From positions 79,690 to 133,384 of the forward strand of contig CAIQKM010000017.1 of NCBI GenBank assembly GCA_903872345.1: a DNA stretch of 53,695 bases. Reading direction: 5' to 3'. Within the stretch, counting starts at the first letter, position 1; the number at the start of each line of letters is the position of its first letter. Positions 33,458 through 42,600 of this stretch are shown piece after piece. The notes beneath the pieces were generated by a model. That model was not told the origin of the DNA. It worked only from the letters and a program-made list of their open reading frames with translations, and ran no database searches. Both the position numbers and the translations under genes were made by a program. This DNA is from an uncultured Verrucomicrobia subdivision 3 bacterium (lineage in GTDB: Bacteria > Verrucomicrobiota > Verrucomicrobiia > Limisphaerales > UBA11358).

Positions 33458-35413
33458 TCACCCCTTATACAATTCAAACGTCCCCACCAGCAACAGCAGT
33501 TCGGGGTGGGTGGTGGCCAGCTTGGGCAGAATCACCCGGACGCGGGAACGGTATTGCGCGAGTTTTTCGCGGAGCGGCGCCAAGTCGGGTGCTTTGTCCC
33601 ATTGCAGGTTTTTCAGATCAATCACGATCCGGCTCTTGCTCTGGGCGAGAGATTCCCGCAGGCGACGGCCGAGTTCCTCGGCGTTATTGGCCGAAAGCGC
33701 GCCTTCCAGCCGCAACCAGACCTGATCCTTGGCGTGTTGCAATTCCACCTTCACCGAGAAGTCCGGACTCGAGAAATGCTTCTGCACCTCCTCCCAGGAA
33801 GGAAATGAGCCCCAGCGCGCTTCCGGCATGCGGTAGCTCGTGCGTTGCAGTTTCGGGTGCTGGAACCAGTCAATCTTTAACGTCACCCCAGTCCACAGCG
33901 CGGCGAATACGGCCATCACTGATTTGGCCCGTACTTGCAGCGTCGGTGCGCCGAGATCGCGGTACAAGTTCCGTTCCAGTTCGCCAATCCACTTCCGGAT
34001 TTTGGCATTCGGTCCCATGACGCGACCGGTGAGAAACACCGGATAGGCGTAGCGCAGTTCGTGCGCGAAATACGCCGCCTTGGCCCGCAGGTGCGGGTTC
34101 GGCGAATCCTTGAGCTTGAGCCAGCCCAGATACCGCGTCTCCAGCACGCGATAGATGCTCGGACCGAGCCGTTGGAAATCCTGCTCGAAACACCAGCGCT
34201 GAATGTCTTCAATCTGTTCCGGCGACAGCGTGGGATGCTTGATCATCGTGCGGAAACCGTCGGCGCGGCGATAAAACAAATCCTTCTCGTTCGTATACAC
34301 ATCCTGCAACAGGTTTTCCTTGATGATGCGTTCGTAGAAGGGCGTGCCCGGCACCGGCCCGTAAATCAAATACTGGCCCAGCGCCGGCTTGAGCTTCATC
34401 AGCCCGTCCAATTCCTGCGCGACAATCTCCGGCGTCTGGTAGTCAAAGCCCACGATCATGGAGGCCAGCACCGTGATGCCGTGTTCGCGGAACTCCGTCA
34501 GAATTTCCGGCACGGGCCGGCCCTGCTGCTTCGCGTAATTGGAACGCGTGCCTTCGTAGCCGATCCAGAAACCGTCAATGCCCATTTCCAAAATTTCCTC
34601 CACCTTGTACTGGCTGATGGCCTTGATGCTGGAGAACGCAAAAATGGACAGCGTCTTGCCGCCCTCGATCACGCAGTCGCGGAATTCCATCGCCCGTTTC
34701 TTGTTGAGCAGGAAATCCTCGTCCAGAATCAGGAACACCAGACTGGGATCCGTGTCCAGATACCGCATTACCACATTATAGATGTCCCGTCCCGTGGGCA
34801 GGAGCCGGATGTGTTTGCGGGAGAAAAAATGCGAGGTGCAGCAAAAATCGCAGCCGTTCGGACAGCCCAGGCCGGCAAAAATCTTGCCGGTGCCGGACAC
34901 CTTCCAGCCGAACACCTTCAGCCAGCTCACGATGAGCGGATGCTTGTAGGGCATGGGAATCTCGGGCTCGCCCAGCAGCCGGCGAAACCAGGCCACCCCC
35001 TCTTCGCGGCAGATGTAGTCCGCATAAGGTTTGAGCACCTCATCCTTGAGCACGGTGCCGTAGCCGCCGAGCACAATCTTGGTGTTCGGCGCATGTTCGC
35101 GAATCAACGCGACCATCTCCTTCATCTTGTGAATGACCGCCATAATGAACGAGATGCCCACGTAATCGTAGCCCTTCTTCAGCTCGCGGAGAAATTCGGC
35201 GCGGGACGGGTATTGCAGCACCACCGTGGGGGCGTCAAGGTTTTCGGCGATGTAATCCAGCCCGAACTGGACATTCACCGTGCGCGGGCTGAACACCCCC
35301 TGCACGCGGGTCACCTGGCGATAAAGCAGTTCGTAACCGACGGACGGCGCATCGCCGTATTCCGGCCCGATCGGGCGGCAAACACTGGTCAGCAGAATTT
35401 TTTTCATGGGCAT
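33458..35413 (-). CDS. B12-binding-type radical-SAM protein with C-terminal STAS-like domain
   Basis: The 651-residue protein begins MPMKKILLTSVCRPIGP; the ATG at 35407 is equally possible. Residues about 1-150 form a Rossmann-like B12-binding-type domain (DYVGISFIMAVIHKMKEMVA; TKIVLGGYGTVLKDEV), but the canonical DxHxxG is not seen. Residues about 175-400 form the radical-SAM barrel with the Fe4S4 cysteines C184, C188 and C191 in GCPNGCDFCC. A helical region (400-550) follows. Residues about 553-651 look like a STAS/SpoIIAA-type domain (VWLRLEGALSANNAEELGRR; RIVIDLKNLQWDKAPDLAPL; VRVILPKLATTHPELLLLVG). The reaction and substrate are unknown. STAS domains usually mediate regulated protein or lipid binding. 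The gene appears monocistronic, with a 24-bp palindrome upstream. Confidence 0.85.
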   Translation of the reverse strand: MPMKKILLTSVCRPIGPEYGDAPSVGYELLYRQVTRVQGVFSPRTVNVQFGLDYIAENLDAPTVVLQYPSRAEFLRELKKGYDYVGISFIMAVIHKMKEMVALIREHAPNTKIVLGGYGTVLKDEVLKPYADYICREEGVAWFRRLLGEPEIPMPYKHPLIVSWLKVFGWKVSGTGKIFAGLGCPNGCDFCCTSHFFSRKHIRLLPTGRDIYNVVMRYLDTDPSLVFLILDEDFLLNKKRAMEFRDCVIEGGKTLSIFAFSSIKAISQYKVEEILEMGIDGFWIGYEGTRSNYAKQQGRPVPEILTEFREHGITVLASMIVGFDYQTPEIVAQELDGLMKLKPALGQYLIYGPVPGTPFYERIIKENLLQDVYTNEKDLFYRRADGFRTMIKHPTLSPEQIEDIQRWCFEQDFQRLGPSIYRVLETRYLGWLKLKDSPNPHLRAKAAYFAHELRYAYPVFLTGRVMGPNAKIRKWIGELERNLYRDLGAPTLQVRAKSVMAVFAALWTGVTLKIDWFQHPKLQRTSYRMPEARWGSFPSWEEVQKHFSSPDFSVKVELQHAKDQVWLRLEGALSANNAEELGRRLRESLAQSKSRIVIDLKNLQWDKAPDLAPLREKLAQYRSRVRVILPKLATTHPELLLLVGTFELYKG

Positions 35414-35902
35414 ATTGCGTGATACTAGCCGGCCATGCCGGGATTACGGGATATCATCCGGCCGGGTGATATCGCTGGTCTGCGACTCGGATAGAGACGT
35501 GATTGAACAGGTGCTACCCGGCTCATACAATAAACAGCAAAACCATCCGGAATCCAAGTTACATCGCGGCGGCGGCGGTCGCGCAGACGGGTGCCATTTA
35601 TGCCCCGGACCGTCCGCACCCGATCCATTCAAATCTTAAAAAACCATTGAAAACATTGTCTTCCGATAACCTGCCGCAGCTCGCGCGAGCGCCGCTGTTT
35701 TTTGGCGGACGAACGACGCACGCACCCCGGTATGTTTGGTAAATGCCAAAATTTGACCATGCCTCAAGGCGGCCGGGAACATGGATTTGCCGCCGGCCTC
35801 CCGGCGGAAAAAGTGGCGTGGTCGTTGTGGTTGTCAGTTTGCATGCTCTGAAAATGCATTGCCTACCCCGAGGCGTTTGCCCCATAGTTAAAATTGAATT
35901 CC
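35414..35902. other. Divergent intergenic region between radical-SAM and sensor-kinase genes
   Basis: No convincing gene lies in these 489 bp. The region contains the 24-bp palindrome at 35450-35473, a small dyad TTTGG/CCAAA at 35735-35750, and a 7-bp hairpin CCGCCGG/CCGGCGG at 35790-35807. The kinase promoter is presumably here, but no good -35/-10 pair was found. Confidence 0.6.
35450..35473. promoter_or_regulatory. 24-bp near-perfect palindrome upstream of the radical-SAM gene
   Basis: The arms GATATCATCCGG and CCGGGTGATATC are self-complementary apart from one symmetric position pair. The site lies 37 bp before the radical-SAM start on the minus strand and fits a dimeric regulator's operator. 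Confidence 0.5.
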
Positions 35903-38686
35903 ATGTGCCGGAAGGAACATTTGCCGCCGCCGAAAGCGTTTTGGCTCACCCTGAATATCTTGTTGATGTTCTTGGGGGCAGGCGGCTTTGGTTGGCAGGC
36001 TTGGGCCGGGAATCCGGCGGCGGAGGCGGTGGCGACCGAAACCAATTCCCCCAATAGAAACCGCCCCTTCGCCCGGCTGGAACTGGATTCCGCCAACGTG
36101 GTGATGACCGGACAGTTCCTGCCCGGGGCGGATGCGCAGGAAATCATATTCGATCATCCCGTGACCGGACGTTATTTCTGCCTGGAAACGCTTTCGGCCC
36201 TGGATGGCCGCCCTTATGCCGCCGTGGCCGAGATCAACCTGCTGGATCAGGCCGGCCATTTGCTGAGCCGCACCAACTGGTCCATCGCCTACGCCGACAG
36301 CGAGGAGCACGACCGCGAGGATGGCTCGGCGGACAACGTGCTGGACGGCCGCCCGGATACCATCTGGCACACGCAGTGGAATGCGGATTCGCCGAATCAT
36401 CCCCATCATCTGGTGCTGAACCTCGGACAGCGCGAAACCGTCAGCGGATTTCGCTACCTGCCCCGTCAGGGCCGCGGGCCGCTGGGCGGACGCATTAAAG
36501 ATTACCGGATTTATGTGGGCGACAATCTGGTGGAGGCTTATTCGCCCAATCAGGAATTGCCCCCGAAATGTTTCCTGATGAGCTATTTCACCGGCGACGG
36601 CACGGAAGGCTTGCATCTGGCGTACAGCCTGAATGGCTATCGGTGGGAGGAAATCAATCGCGGTCAGCCATTGCTGCCACCCCAGGTGGGCGGCAAACTG
36701 ATGCGCGACCCCAATTTGTCGCTCGCGCCGGATGGCACCTTTCAACTGGTCTGGACGGCCGACTGGACCGGCAATTACATCGGCTACGCCTCGTCGAAGG
36801 ATCTGTTGCACTGGTCGGCCCAGACTGTCATACCCGTAATGAAGGGCGAGCCGACCACGCTGAACTGCTGGGCCCCCGAAGTTTTTTGGGAGGCCGACCG
36901 GCGGGATTTCCTCGTTTTCTGGGCCAGCACCGTCACCGCCCGCACCGGCTGGACCGGCCGGCCGGATAACAACCGGATCTACGGCACGACCACCCGGGAT
37001 TTCAAAAGCTTCTCGCCCACGCGCCTGCTGTTCGACCCCGGTTCGAGCGTGGTGGACGCCACGCTGCTGACGGTGAGCAACCAGTTCAAGCTGGTGTACA
37101 AGGATGAAAACACCAGTCATTTGCGAATGGCCGGCGGCGAGCATCCGGACGGCCCCTTCGGCCGGCCCGGGCCGGTGTTGGAAACGGACAACGCCGAAGG
37201 GCCGACCGCCTTTTGGCTGAGCAGTCAGGCGGTGGTGTTCTATCACATCCTTTCGGGCGACCGCTGCGGCGCGGTCAAAAGCGCCGATCTGGTGCATTGG
37301 GACGACATTTCCTCCGGGGTCGTTTTTCCGCCCGGGTGCCACCAAAGCACGGTTTTGGAGGTACCGGGCGATAAACTGAAGCCGCTATTGCAGGCCGGCA
37401 TTCTGGAGGCCGGCACCACGGCGCAAGCCTCCGAACTGGGCCTCGGCGACTGGATTTGGACCACCAATGTCACCGACCGGCAGTCCTGCCGCCTCTGGCG
37501 CGGGTTTGACCTTCCCGGCAAGAGTCCGGTCGCCCGCGCCGAACTGCGAATGACGGCGGACAACAGTTATACGGTCTATCTCGACGGTCGTGAAATTGGG
37601 CGCGGCGGCGATGCCAACAGTCTGGCGGAATATGACCTCACCTTGCTGATGTCGCCCGGCCATCATGTTCTGGCGGTGGAAGCGTTCAATGACACCCTGG
37701 ACGCCGGCGTAATCGCCGGCCTCCACATCAAGCTGGCCGACGGCCACGCACTGGAAGTCTATTCAAATCCGACCTGGCGGATCGCGCCCGCGAATGTTCG
37801 CAACTGGCAGACCCGGGACGAAGCCGGGCCGGACTGGCTGCCCGCGCAGGTGGTCGGTTATGCGGGCAAGGCATGGTGGCGGTACCCGCATCAGATCATC
37901 CAAGTTCCGCCTTTGATTCCCTCCGTCGTGCATTTCTGGCAGAATGGCTGGTTTCTGGCGGTGCTGGTGACCGTCTGTCTGGTCGCGGTGGTGTTATGGT
38001 TGCGCATGGGCCTGCAACTGGCCCTGCAAACCCGGGCGGACCGGCTGCTGGAGCGCGAGCGGGCGCGCATCGCCCGCGACATCCACGATGATCTGGGCTC
38101 GGGGCTCACGCAACTGACCCTGCTCGGCGAACTGGTTTTGCGCGAGGACGTCTGCCAGGGCGAGACCCGCAACCGGCTGAACAAACTTTGTGTCAAGGCC
38201 CGCACCCTGCTCCATTCCATGGATGAGATCGTCTGGGCGGTGAATCCCCAGCGGGATACGGTGAAGGATTTTTCCGCCTTCATTGCCGAGCATGCCCAGG
38301 AGTATCTGGCCTCCACGTCCATCCGCTGCCGGCAGGAAATGGCGGCGGAATTGCCGCCCATTCCCATGAACCTGCCGCAACGCCGCAACCTGATGCTGGC
38401 GGTCAAGGAGGCCATCCGCAACGCCGCCCGGCATTCCGGGGCGGACGAAGTGAAATTGCTGGTGGAAGTCGATGGCAATTCGCTCCGGGTGGTCGTGGAA
38501 GACAACGGCCGCGGGCTGGCCCCGGCAACCGACCATTCCGACCGCAACGGCATGACCAATATGAAACAGCGGCTGGCGGACATTGGCGGCAGCTTTGAGT
38601 TTCACTCCACGCCCGGCCAAGGCAGCCGGGTTACCTTTCTCATGCCGCTGACCGGCCGTGAACGCATGAATCGAATCAAGTTATGA
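35903..38686 (+). CDS. Hybrid glycan-sensor histidine kinase: discoidin, GH43-type propeller, jelly-roll, HisKA_3
   Basis: I chose the ATG at 35903 (927 residues); a TTG 9 bp earlier is in frame. A signal/anchor segment (FWLTLNILLMFLGAGGFGWQ) is followed by four periplasmic parts and a cytoplasmic kinase. The discoidin/F5-8C-like domain (about 85-205) has NVLDGRPDTIWHTQW and HHLVLNLGQRETVSGFRYLP. The GH43-type five-bladed propeller (about 220-490) has the three expected acids: base Asp269 (LMRDPNLSLAPDG), pKa modulator Asp385 (SVVDATLL) and acid Glu432 (NAEGPTAF), plus CWAPEVFW. A jelly-roll (about 510-650) has DNSYTVYLDGREIGRGGDAN. After one transmembrane helix (about 683-705) come HisKA_3 (RARIARDIHDDLGSGLTQLT, His728) and HATPase (VKEAIRNAARHSG; VEDNGRGL). 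It should bind and possibly trim oligosaccharides and phosphorylate the regulator encoded next, which overlaps by 4 bp. Confidence 0.9.
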   Translation: MCRKEHLPPPKAFWLTLNILLMFLGAGGFGWQAWAGNPAAEAVATETNSPNRNRPFARLELDSANVVMTGQFLPGADAQEIIFDHPVTGRYFCLETLSALDGRPYAAVAEINLLDQAGHLLSRTNWSIAYADSEEHDREDGSADNVLDGRPDTIWHTQWNADSPNHPHHLVLNLGQRETVSGFRYLPRQGRGPLGGRIKDYRIYVGDNLVEAYSPNQELPPKCFLMSYFTGDGTEGLHLAYSLNGYRWEEINRGQPLLPPQVGGKLMRDPNLSLAPDGTFQLVWTADWTGNYIGYASSKDLLHWSAQTVIPVMKGEPTTLNCWAPEVFWEADRRDFLVFWASTVTARTGWTGRPDNNRIYGTTTRDFKSFSPTRLLFDPGSSVVDATLLTVSNQFKLVYKDENTSHLRMAGGEHPDGPFGRPGPVLETDNAEGPTAFWLSSQAVVFYHILSGDRCGAVKSADLVHWDDISSGVVFPPGCHQSTVLEVPGDKLKPLLQAGILEAGTTAQASELGLGDWIWTTNVTDRQSCRLWRGFDLPGKSPVARAELRMTADNSYTVYLDGREIGRGGDANSLAEYDLTLLMSPGHHVLAVEAFNDTLDAGVIAGLHIKLADGHALEVYSNPTWRIAPANVRNWQTRDEAGPDWLPAQVVGYAGKAWWRYPHQIIQVPPLIPSVVHFWQNGWFLAVLVTVCLVAVVLWLRMGLQLALQTRADRLLERERARIARDIHDDLGSGLTQLTLLGELVLREDVCQGETRNRLNKLCVKARTLLHSMDEIVWAVNPQRDTVKDFSAFIAEHAQEYLASTSIRCRQEMAAELPPIPMNLPQRRNLMLAVKEAIRNAARHSGADEVKLLVEVDGNSLRVVVEDNGRGLAPATDHSDRNGMTNMKQRLADIGGSFEFHSTPGQGSRVTFLMPLTGRERMNRIKL

Positions 38687-39354
38687 CTCCCCCTCCTCCC
38701 GCCTCCCGCAAAATCATCCGCATTGCCCTGGTGGAAGACCTCGACGATGTCCGCGACAGTTGGACCCGCCTGATTGACGGCATTCCCAAGTTTAAATGCG
38801 TCTGCACCTGCGCCTCGGGCGAGGAAGCCTTGCGCCGGCTGCCCGAAGAACAGGTCGATGTGGTCCTCATGGATATCCGCCTGCCGCGCATGAGCGGCAT
38901 CGCCTGCACCGCCCGGCTGCGGCCGCTGATTCCCCAGACGCAGATTCTCATCCTGACCGTCTCGGCCGACAGCGACACCATTTTCCGGGCCCTCGAAGCG
39001 GGCGCGGACGGCTATCTGCTCAAGCGGTGCAGTCCGGAGGATTTGCAGGCGGCGGTAATGGAAGTGCTGAACGGCGGCGTGCCGATGACCAGCGAGATCG
39101 CCCGCCGCGTGATTTCCTCCTTCCGCCGGGAGCCCGCCAAAAACACGGCTGTCACCCGCTTAACCCCCCGCGAAGAGGAAATTCTCACCCTCTTGTCCAA
39201 GGGCTTCGTCAACAAGGAGATCGCCGTCAAATTGGGCGTCACCTATGAAACGGTGCGCGACCACTTGAAAAACATCTACGAAAAGCTGCATGTCCACACG
39301 CGCGGCGAAGCGGTGGCGCGGTTCAAGGGCACCCAGGAAACCGGCGAGGTCTGA
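38683..39354 (+). CDS. NarL/FixJ-type response regulator, partner of the glycan-sensor kinase
   Basis: The 223-residue regulator begins at an ATGA overlapping the kinase stop. The receiver (about 10-130) has Glu18-Asp19 with Asp21-Asp22, phosphoacceptor Asp64 (VVLMDIRLPRMSG) and Lys114 (GYLLKRCSPED). The LuxR helix-turn-helix (about 155-215) reads RLTPREEEILTLLSKGFVNK and EIAVKLGVTYETVRDHLKNI. The kinase's HisKA_3 domain is the type that pairs with NarL-family regulators. Likely targets are the downstream plus-strand genes for the GH128-like enzyme, the giant surface protein and the GH51 enzyme. Candidate palindromic sites lie in front of the first two. Confidence 0.95.
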   Translation: MTPPPPASRKIIRIALVEDLDDVRDSWTRLIDGIPKFKCVCTCASGEEALRRLPEEQVDVVLMDIRLPRMSGIACTARLRPLIPQTQILILTVSADSDTIFRALEAGADGYLLKRCSPEDLQAAVMEVLNGGVPMTSEIARRVISSFRREPAKNTAVTRLTPREEEILTLLSKGFVNKEIAVKLGVTYETVRDHLKNIYEKLHVHTRGEAVARFKGTQETGEV

Positions 39355-39426
39355 TCCGTCGGTCGCCCCGGCTGCCCTCAAATCCCAAGCCGTGGTCAGG
39401 CCGTAAACCATTCGCAGGGCGGGCTT

Positions 39427-39512
39427 TCTCCCTCTCCGCCATTGGTAAATGGGGGAGAGAGGGTTGGGGTGAGGTGGCGCTCAGCGATTCAGTCTCGGGG
39501 CGGCAAGTGTCA
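39427..39512. repeat. Interspersed hairpin repeat, copy B
   Basis: It matches copy A (10306-10384) nearly base for base from TCTCCCTCTCCGCC to GGGGTGAGGTGG and again at GCTCAGC and CGGGGC...GTGTCA. There are a few small insertions: AGAGGG where A has AGGG, and CGGCAA where A has CA. Confidence 0.8.
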
Positions 39513-39587
39513 GGATGTTCCCAGTCTGATTCGTCCGATTGCCTCGGATGCCGTTTCCGGCCCGGCTGCACTTATCCCCCTCAAATC

Positions 39588-39605
39588 CCCCCTCAATTGA
39601 GGGGG
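39588..39605. repeat. 18-bp palindrome, left flank of the GH128-like gene
   Basis: CCCCCTCAATTGAGGGGG is a perfect palindrome 57 bp before the gene start. Its 16-bp core recurs at 43935-43950, just after the gene. Confidence 0.75.
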
Positions 39606-39662
39606 ATAGCATCCCGTCCGGTTTGGGCTAAATTATTGTTTGAATTGCCCGATCCATCTTGA

Positions 39663-42600
39663 ATGAAATTACCTGCCTTTGTTCTCGCCCTGTTACTGGC
39701 TGCGGGACTTCCTCATTTTGCCGCCGCCCTGATTGTTGGTCCCTATACCCCGGATGCCGCCACCTTGCACCTCTGGCATTTGGATGAGTCCGCCGCGCCC
39801 TGCGTGGATGCGGCCGCCAACGGAGTCAACTTGACCTATGCGACGGGCGGACCGGTTTTTGGCCAGCCAAGCTATGCGACCAACTACAGCGGATTGACCA
39901 ACAACTTCGCCGGTTGCATCAGCTTTGGAACGCTGACCACCTCGAACGCCGTCCTGATGGCCGCCGGATCGGGCAATGTCGGCACGCCCGGAGCCGTGAC
40001 TTATGCGGGCAGCGGCGGCGCCTTCACGTATGAAGCGCTGCTGCATATCGAATTTAACCCCACCAACAATTACAACCTCAATCCCAACCGCAACCAGCCG
40101 TTGCAGATTTTAAATCTCGATGCGGACAATACCGGCACCCGGGTAATGCAACTGCGGCTGGACCCGGTCGGTTTTGCGGCCGGCGGGCGGAGCACCGGCG
40201 TGGTCGGGATCGAGTTCATCAACGGCACCACCACCGTCGCCGTGGCCCCGATTCCCACGAACGGACCCGATGCCATTGTTTCCAACACTTGGTATCACGT
40301 GGCTGTCACGTACAACGGCACGGCGAACAGCACCAGCAACCTGCTGTTCTACTGGACCCTGATGGATCCCAGCCGCACCAATGCGGATTGCATCTACGGC
40401 ACGAACATGACGTCCAATCTGCCGGGCACCTCCACCGCGACCACGATTCTGACCATCGGAAATCAGGCGCGCAATCCGGGCGGCGGGGCCGCGCCGGTGC
40501 TGGCCAATTTTCTGGGCAAAATGGATGAAGTCCGCCTCAGCAGCGTGGCCCGGGCCGCGAATCAGATGATGTTCCAGCCCGCCACGGCCACCATTGCCCA
40601 GCAGCCGGTGGGCCAGGAAGGCGTTGATTATGGCGGCACCGGCATCCTGTCGGTGGGCGTCGCGGGCGCCTTCCCGACCACGTTTCAATGGAATTTAAAC
40701 AACCTGCCGCTGGCGGGAGCCACCAATGCCACTTACACCTTCACGAACGCCAGCGTCACCAATGCCGGGAATTATTATTGCGTGGTGACCCCGGCAACCG
40801 GCAACTCGGTGACCAGTTCCATTGCCGCAGTGAATATTGGCGCGGCCAATTTTCTGGCGCACCGTTACGGTTTTACGAATGACACCAGTGACAGCATCGG
40901 CGGGGCGTGGGGCACCAATTTTGGCGATGCCACCGTGACCGGCGGCCAGTTGGTGCTGGACGGGACGAATGGCACCTATCTTCAGCTTCCTGCCAATCTG
41001 ATCACCAATCAGGGGGCCATTACGTTGGAAACTTGGGCGACCTTCGGCACGGTGGCGGCCAACTCGTATTGTTTCAGTTTCGGTAATACCAATGGCAACA
41101 CGGGCTACAACTATATTTTTATGTCCCCGGCCGGGCCGTCGGCGGCGCGCATTACGATCACCCCCGGCTACTATCCTTCGGAGCAATCGGCGACGGCGGG
41201 CGGGTCGCTGGCCAATGCCCAGAAGGTTCACATCGTCTCCGTCTTTGCCCCCTATGCCGGATATGAGGCGCTCTACACCAACGGTTTTCTGGCCGCCATC
41301 AATACCAACCTTACCGTACCGCTCAGTTCGGTGGTGGATAATTACAGTTACATCGGCAAGTCGCTCTACAGCGGGGATCCCTATCTGGCCGCCTCGTTTG
41401 ACGAGTTCCGCATTTACAACGGCGCGCTGGGGGCCGCGCAAATTGCCTATGATGCCGCGACCGGGCCGAATCTCATCATCACCAATGCCGGCACATTGCA
41501 ATCATTGTCCATCGCCACCAGCAATCTGTTGGTGGACACCACCCTCACCCCGGTGATCTACGCCAATTTCACCGGTGTCACCAATGTGAACCTGTTTGCC
41601 TATGGTCAGCCGGTGCTCACCTCGGCCAACACCAATCTCTTCACCGTGAATGCCGCCGGTCAGGTGACGGCTCTGGCGCCCGGCTCCGCCTACCTCACCG
41701 TCAGCTATGGCGGCAAGGTGGCCAACCGGCTCATAACCGTTACGTTCCCGACGAACCGTTTCAATTTTAACTCGTTTGGCGACGGCTTCTGGACCATCAC
41801 CAACGCGCTCAACGGCCAGGCGTTGATACTCGGCGCGAATGGGAGCAGCCAGGCCCCCTACACCAACGGGGCGGCCAACCAGCAGTACGAACTCCTCTAC
41901 AATTATCAGAACAGCACCTTCCGCATCCGCCAGCATTCCTCGTGGCAGTGCCTGGCGACGGTGAGCAGCGTGGCCTCGGTCGGCACCGGCGTCGCCGCCC
42001 TGACCTACGGGGCCGCATCGTATCAGCAGTGGTATTTCGTGGATGCCGGCAACGGCCTGTACCGCCTCATCTGCCGCGCCAGCAATTACGCCCTGCAAAC
42101 CGACAACGGCAGCCCGGCGGTCGTCACCCTGGCCAACGCTTCGACAAATCCCGCGCAGCTCTGGGGCTTTTCCTATCAGACGCATTATCCCAAAAAGGGC
42201 TGCGCCGGTTATGAGGGCGACTACGCCCAGTTCGGTTTGAGCTGGGCCTACAACTACAATGACAACACGGGGACTTCCCTGCCCGCCTCCGTGAATTTCA
42301 CCCCCATGATTTATTCGGCCCAGTATTGGGAGCCGCTAAGCGATGCCCAGTCGCGCGATACCGGCTGGCTGAACCAGGCGCCGCCCGACTATCTGCTGGC
42401 CTACAATGAGCCGGACAACTCCACCCAGTCCAACACCAGCACCAACGGCGTCATCGGCAACTGGCCGCAAATCGAAGCCCTGAATCTGCCCATTGTCGGG
42501 CCGGCGGTGCAAAACACCTTTGATGCCTGGCAATACGGTTTCTACAGTCTGCTCACCAACAACAGCTACCGGCTGGATGCGTCGGCCGTGCATGAATATG

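Larger units (their letters stand above)
39355..39662. other. Intergenic region before the GH128-like gene
   Basis: This 308-bp region has no gene. It holds copy B of the interspersed hairpin repeat (39427-39512) and a CCCCCTCAATTGAGGGGG palindrome (39588-39605). No convincing sigma-70 promoter was found. Confidence 0.7.

Noticed and set aside
33935..35422. 495-codon plus-strand frame opposite the radical-SAM gene
   Set aside because: Shadow; the radical-SAM cluster motif lies on the other strand.
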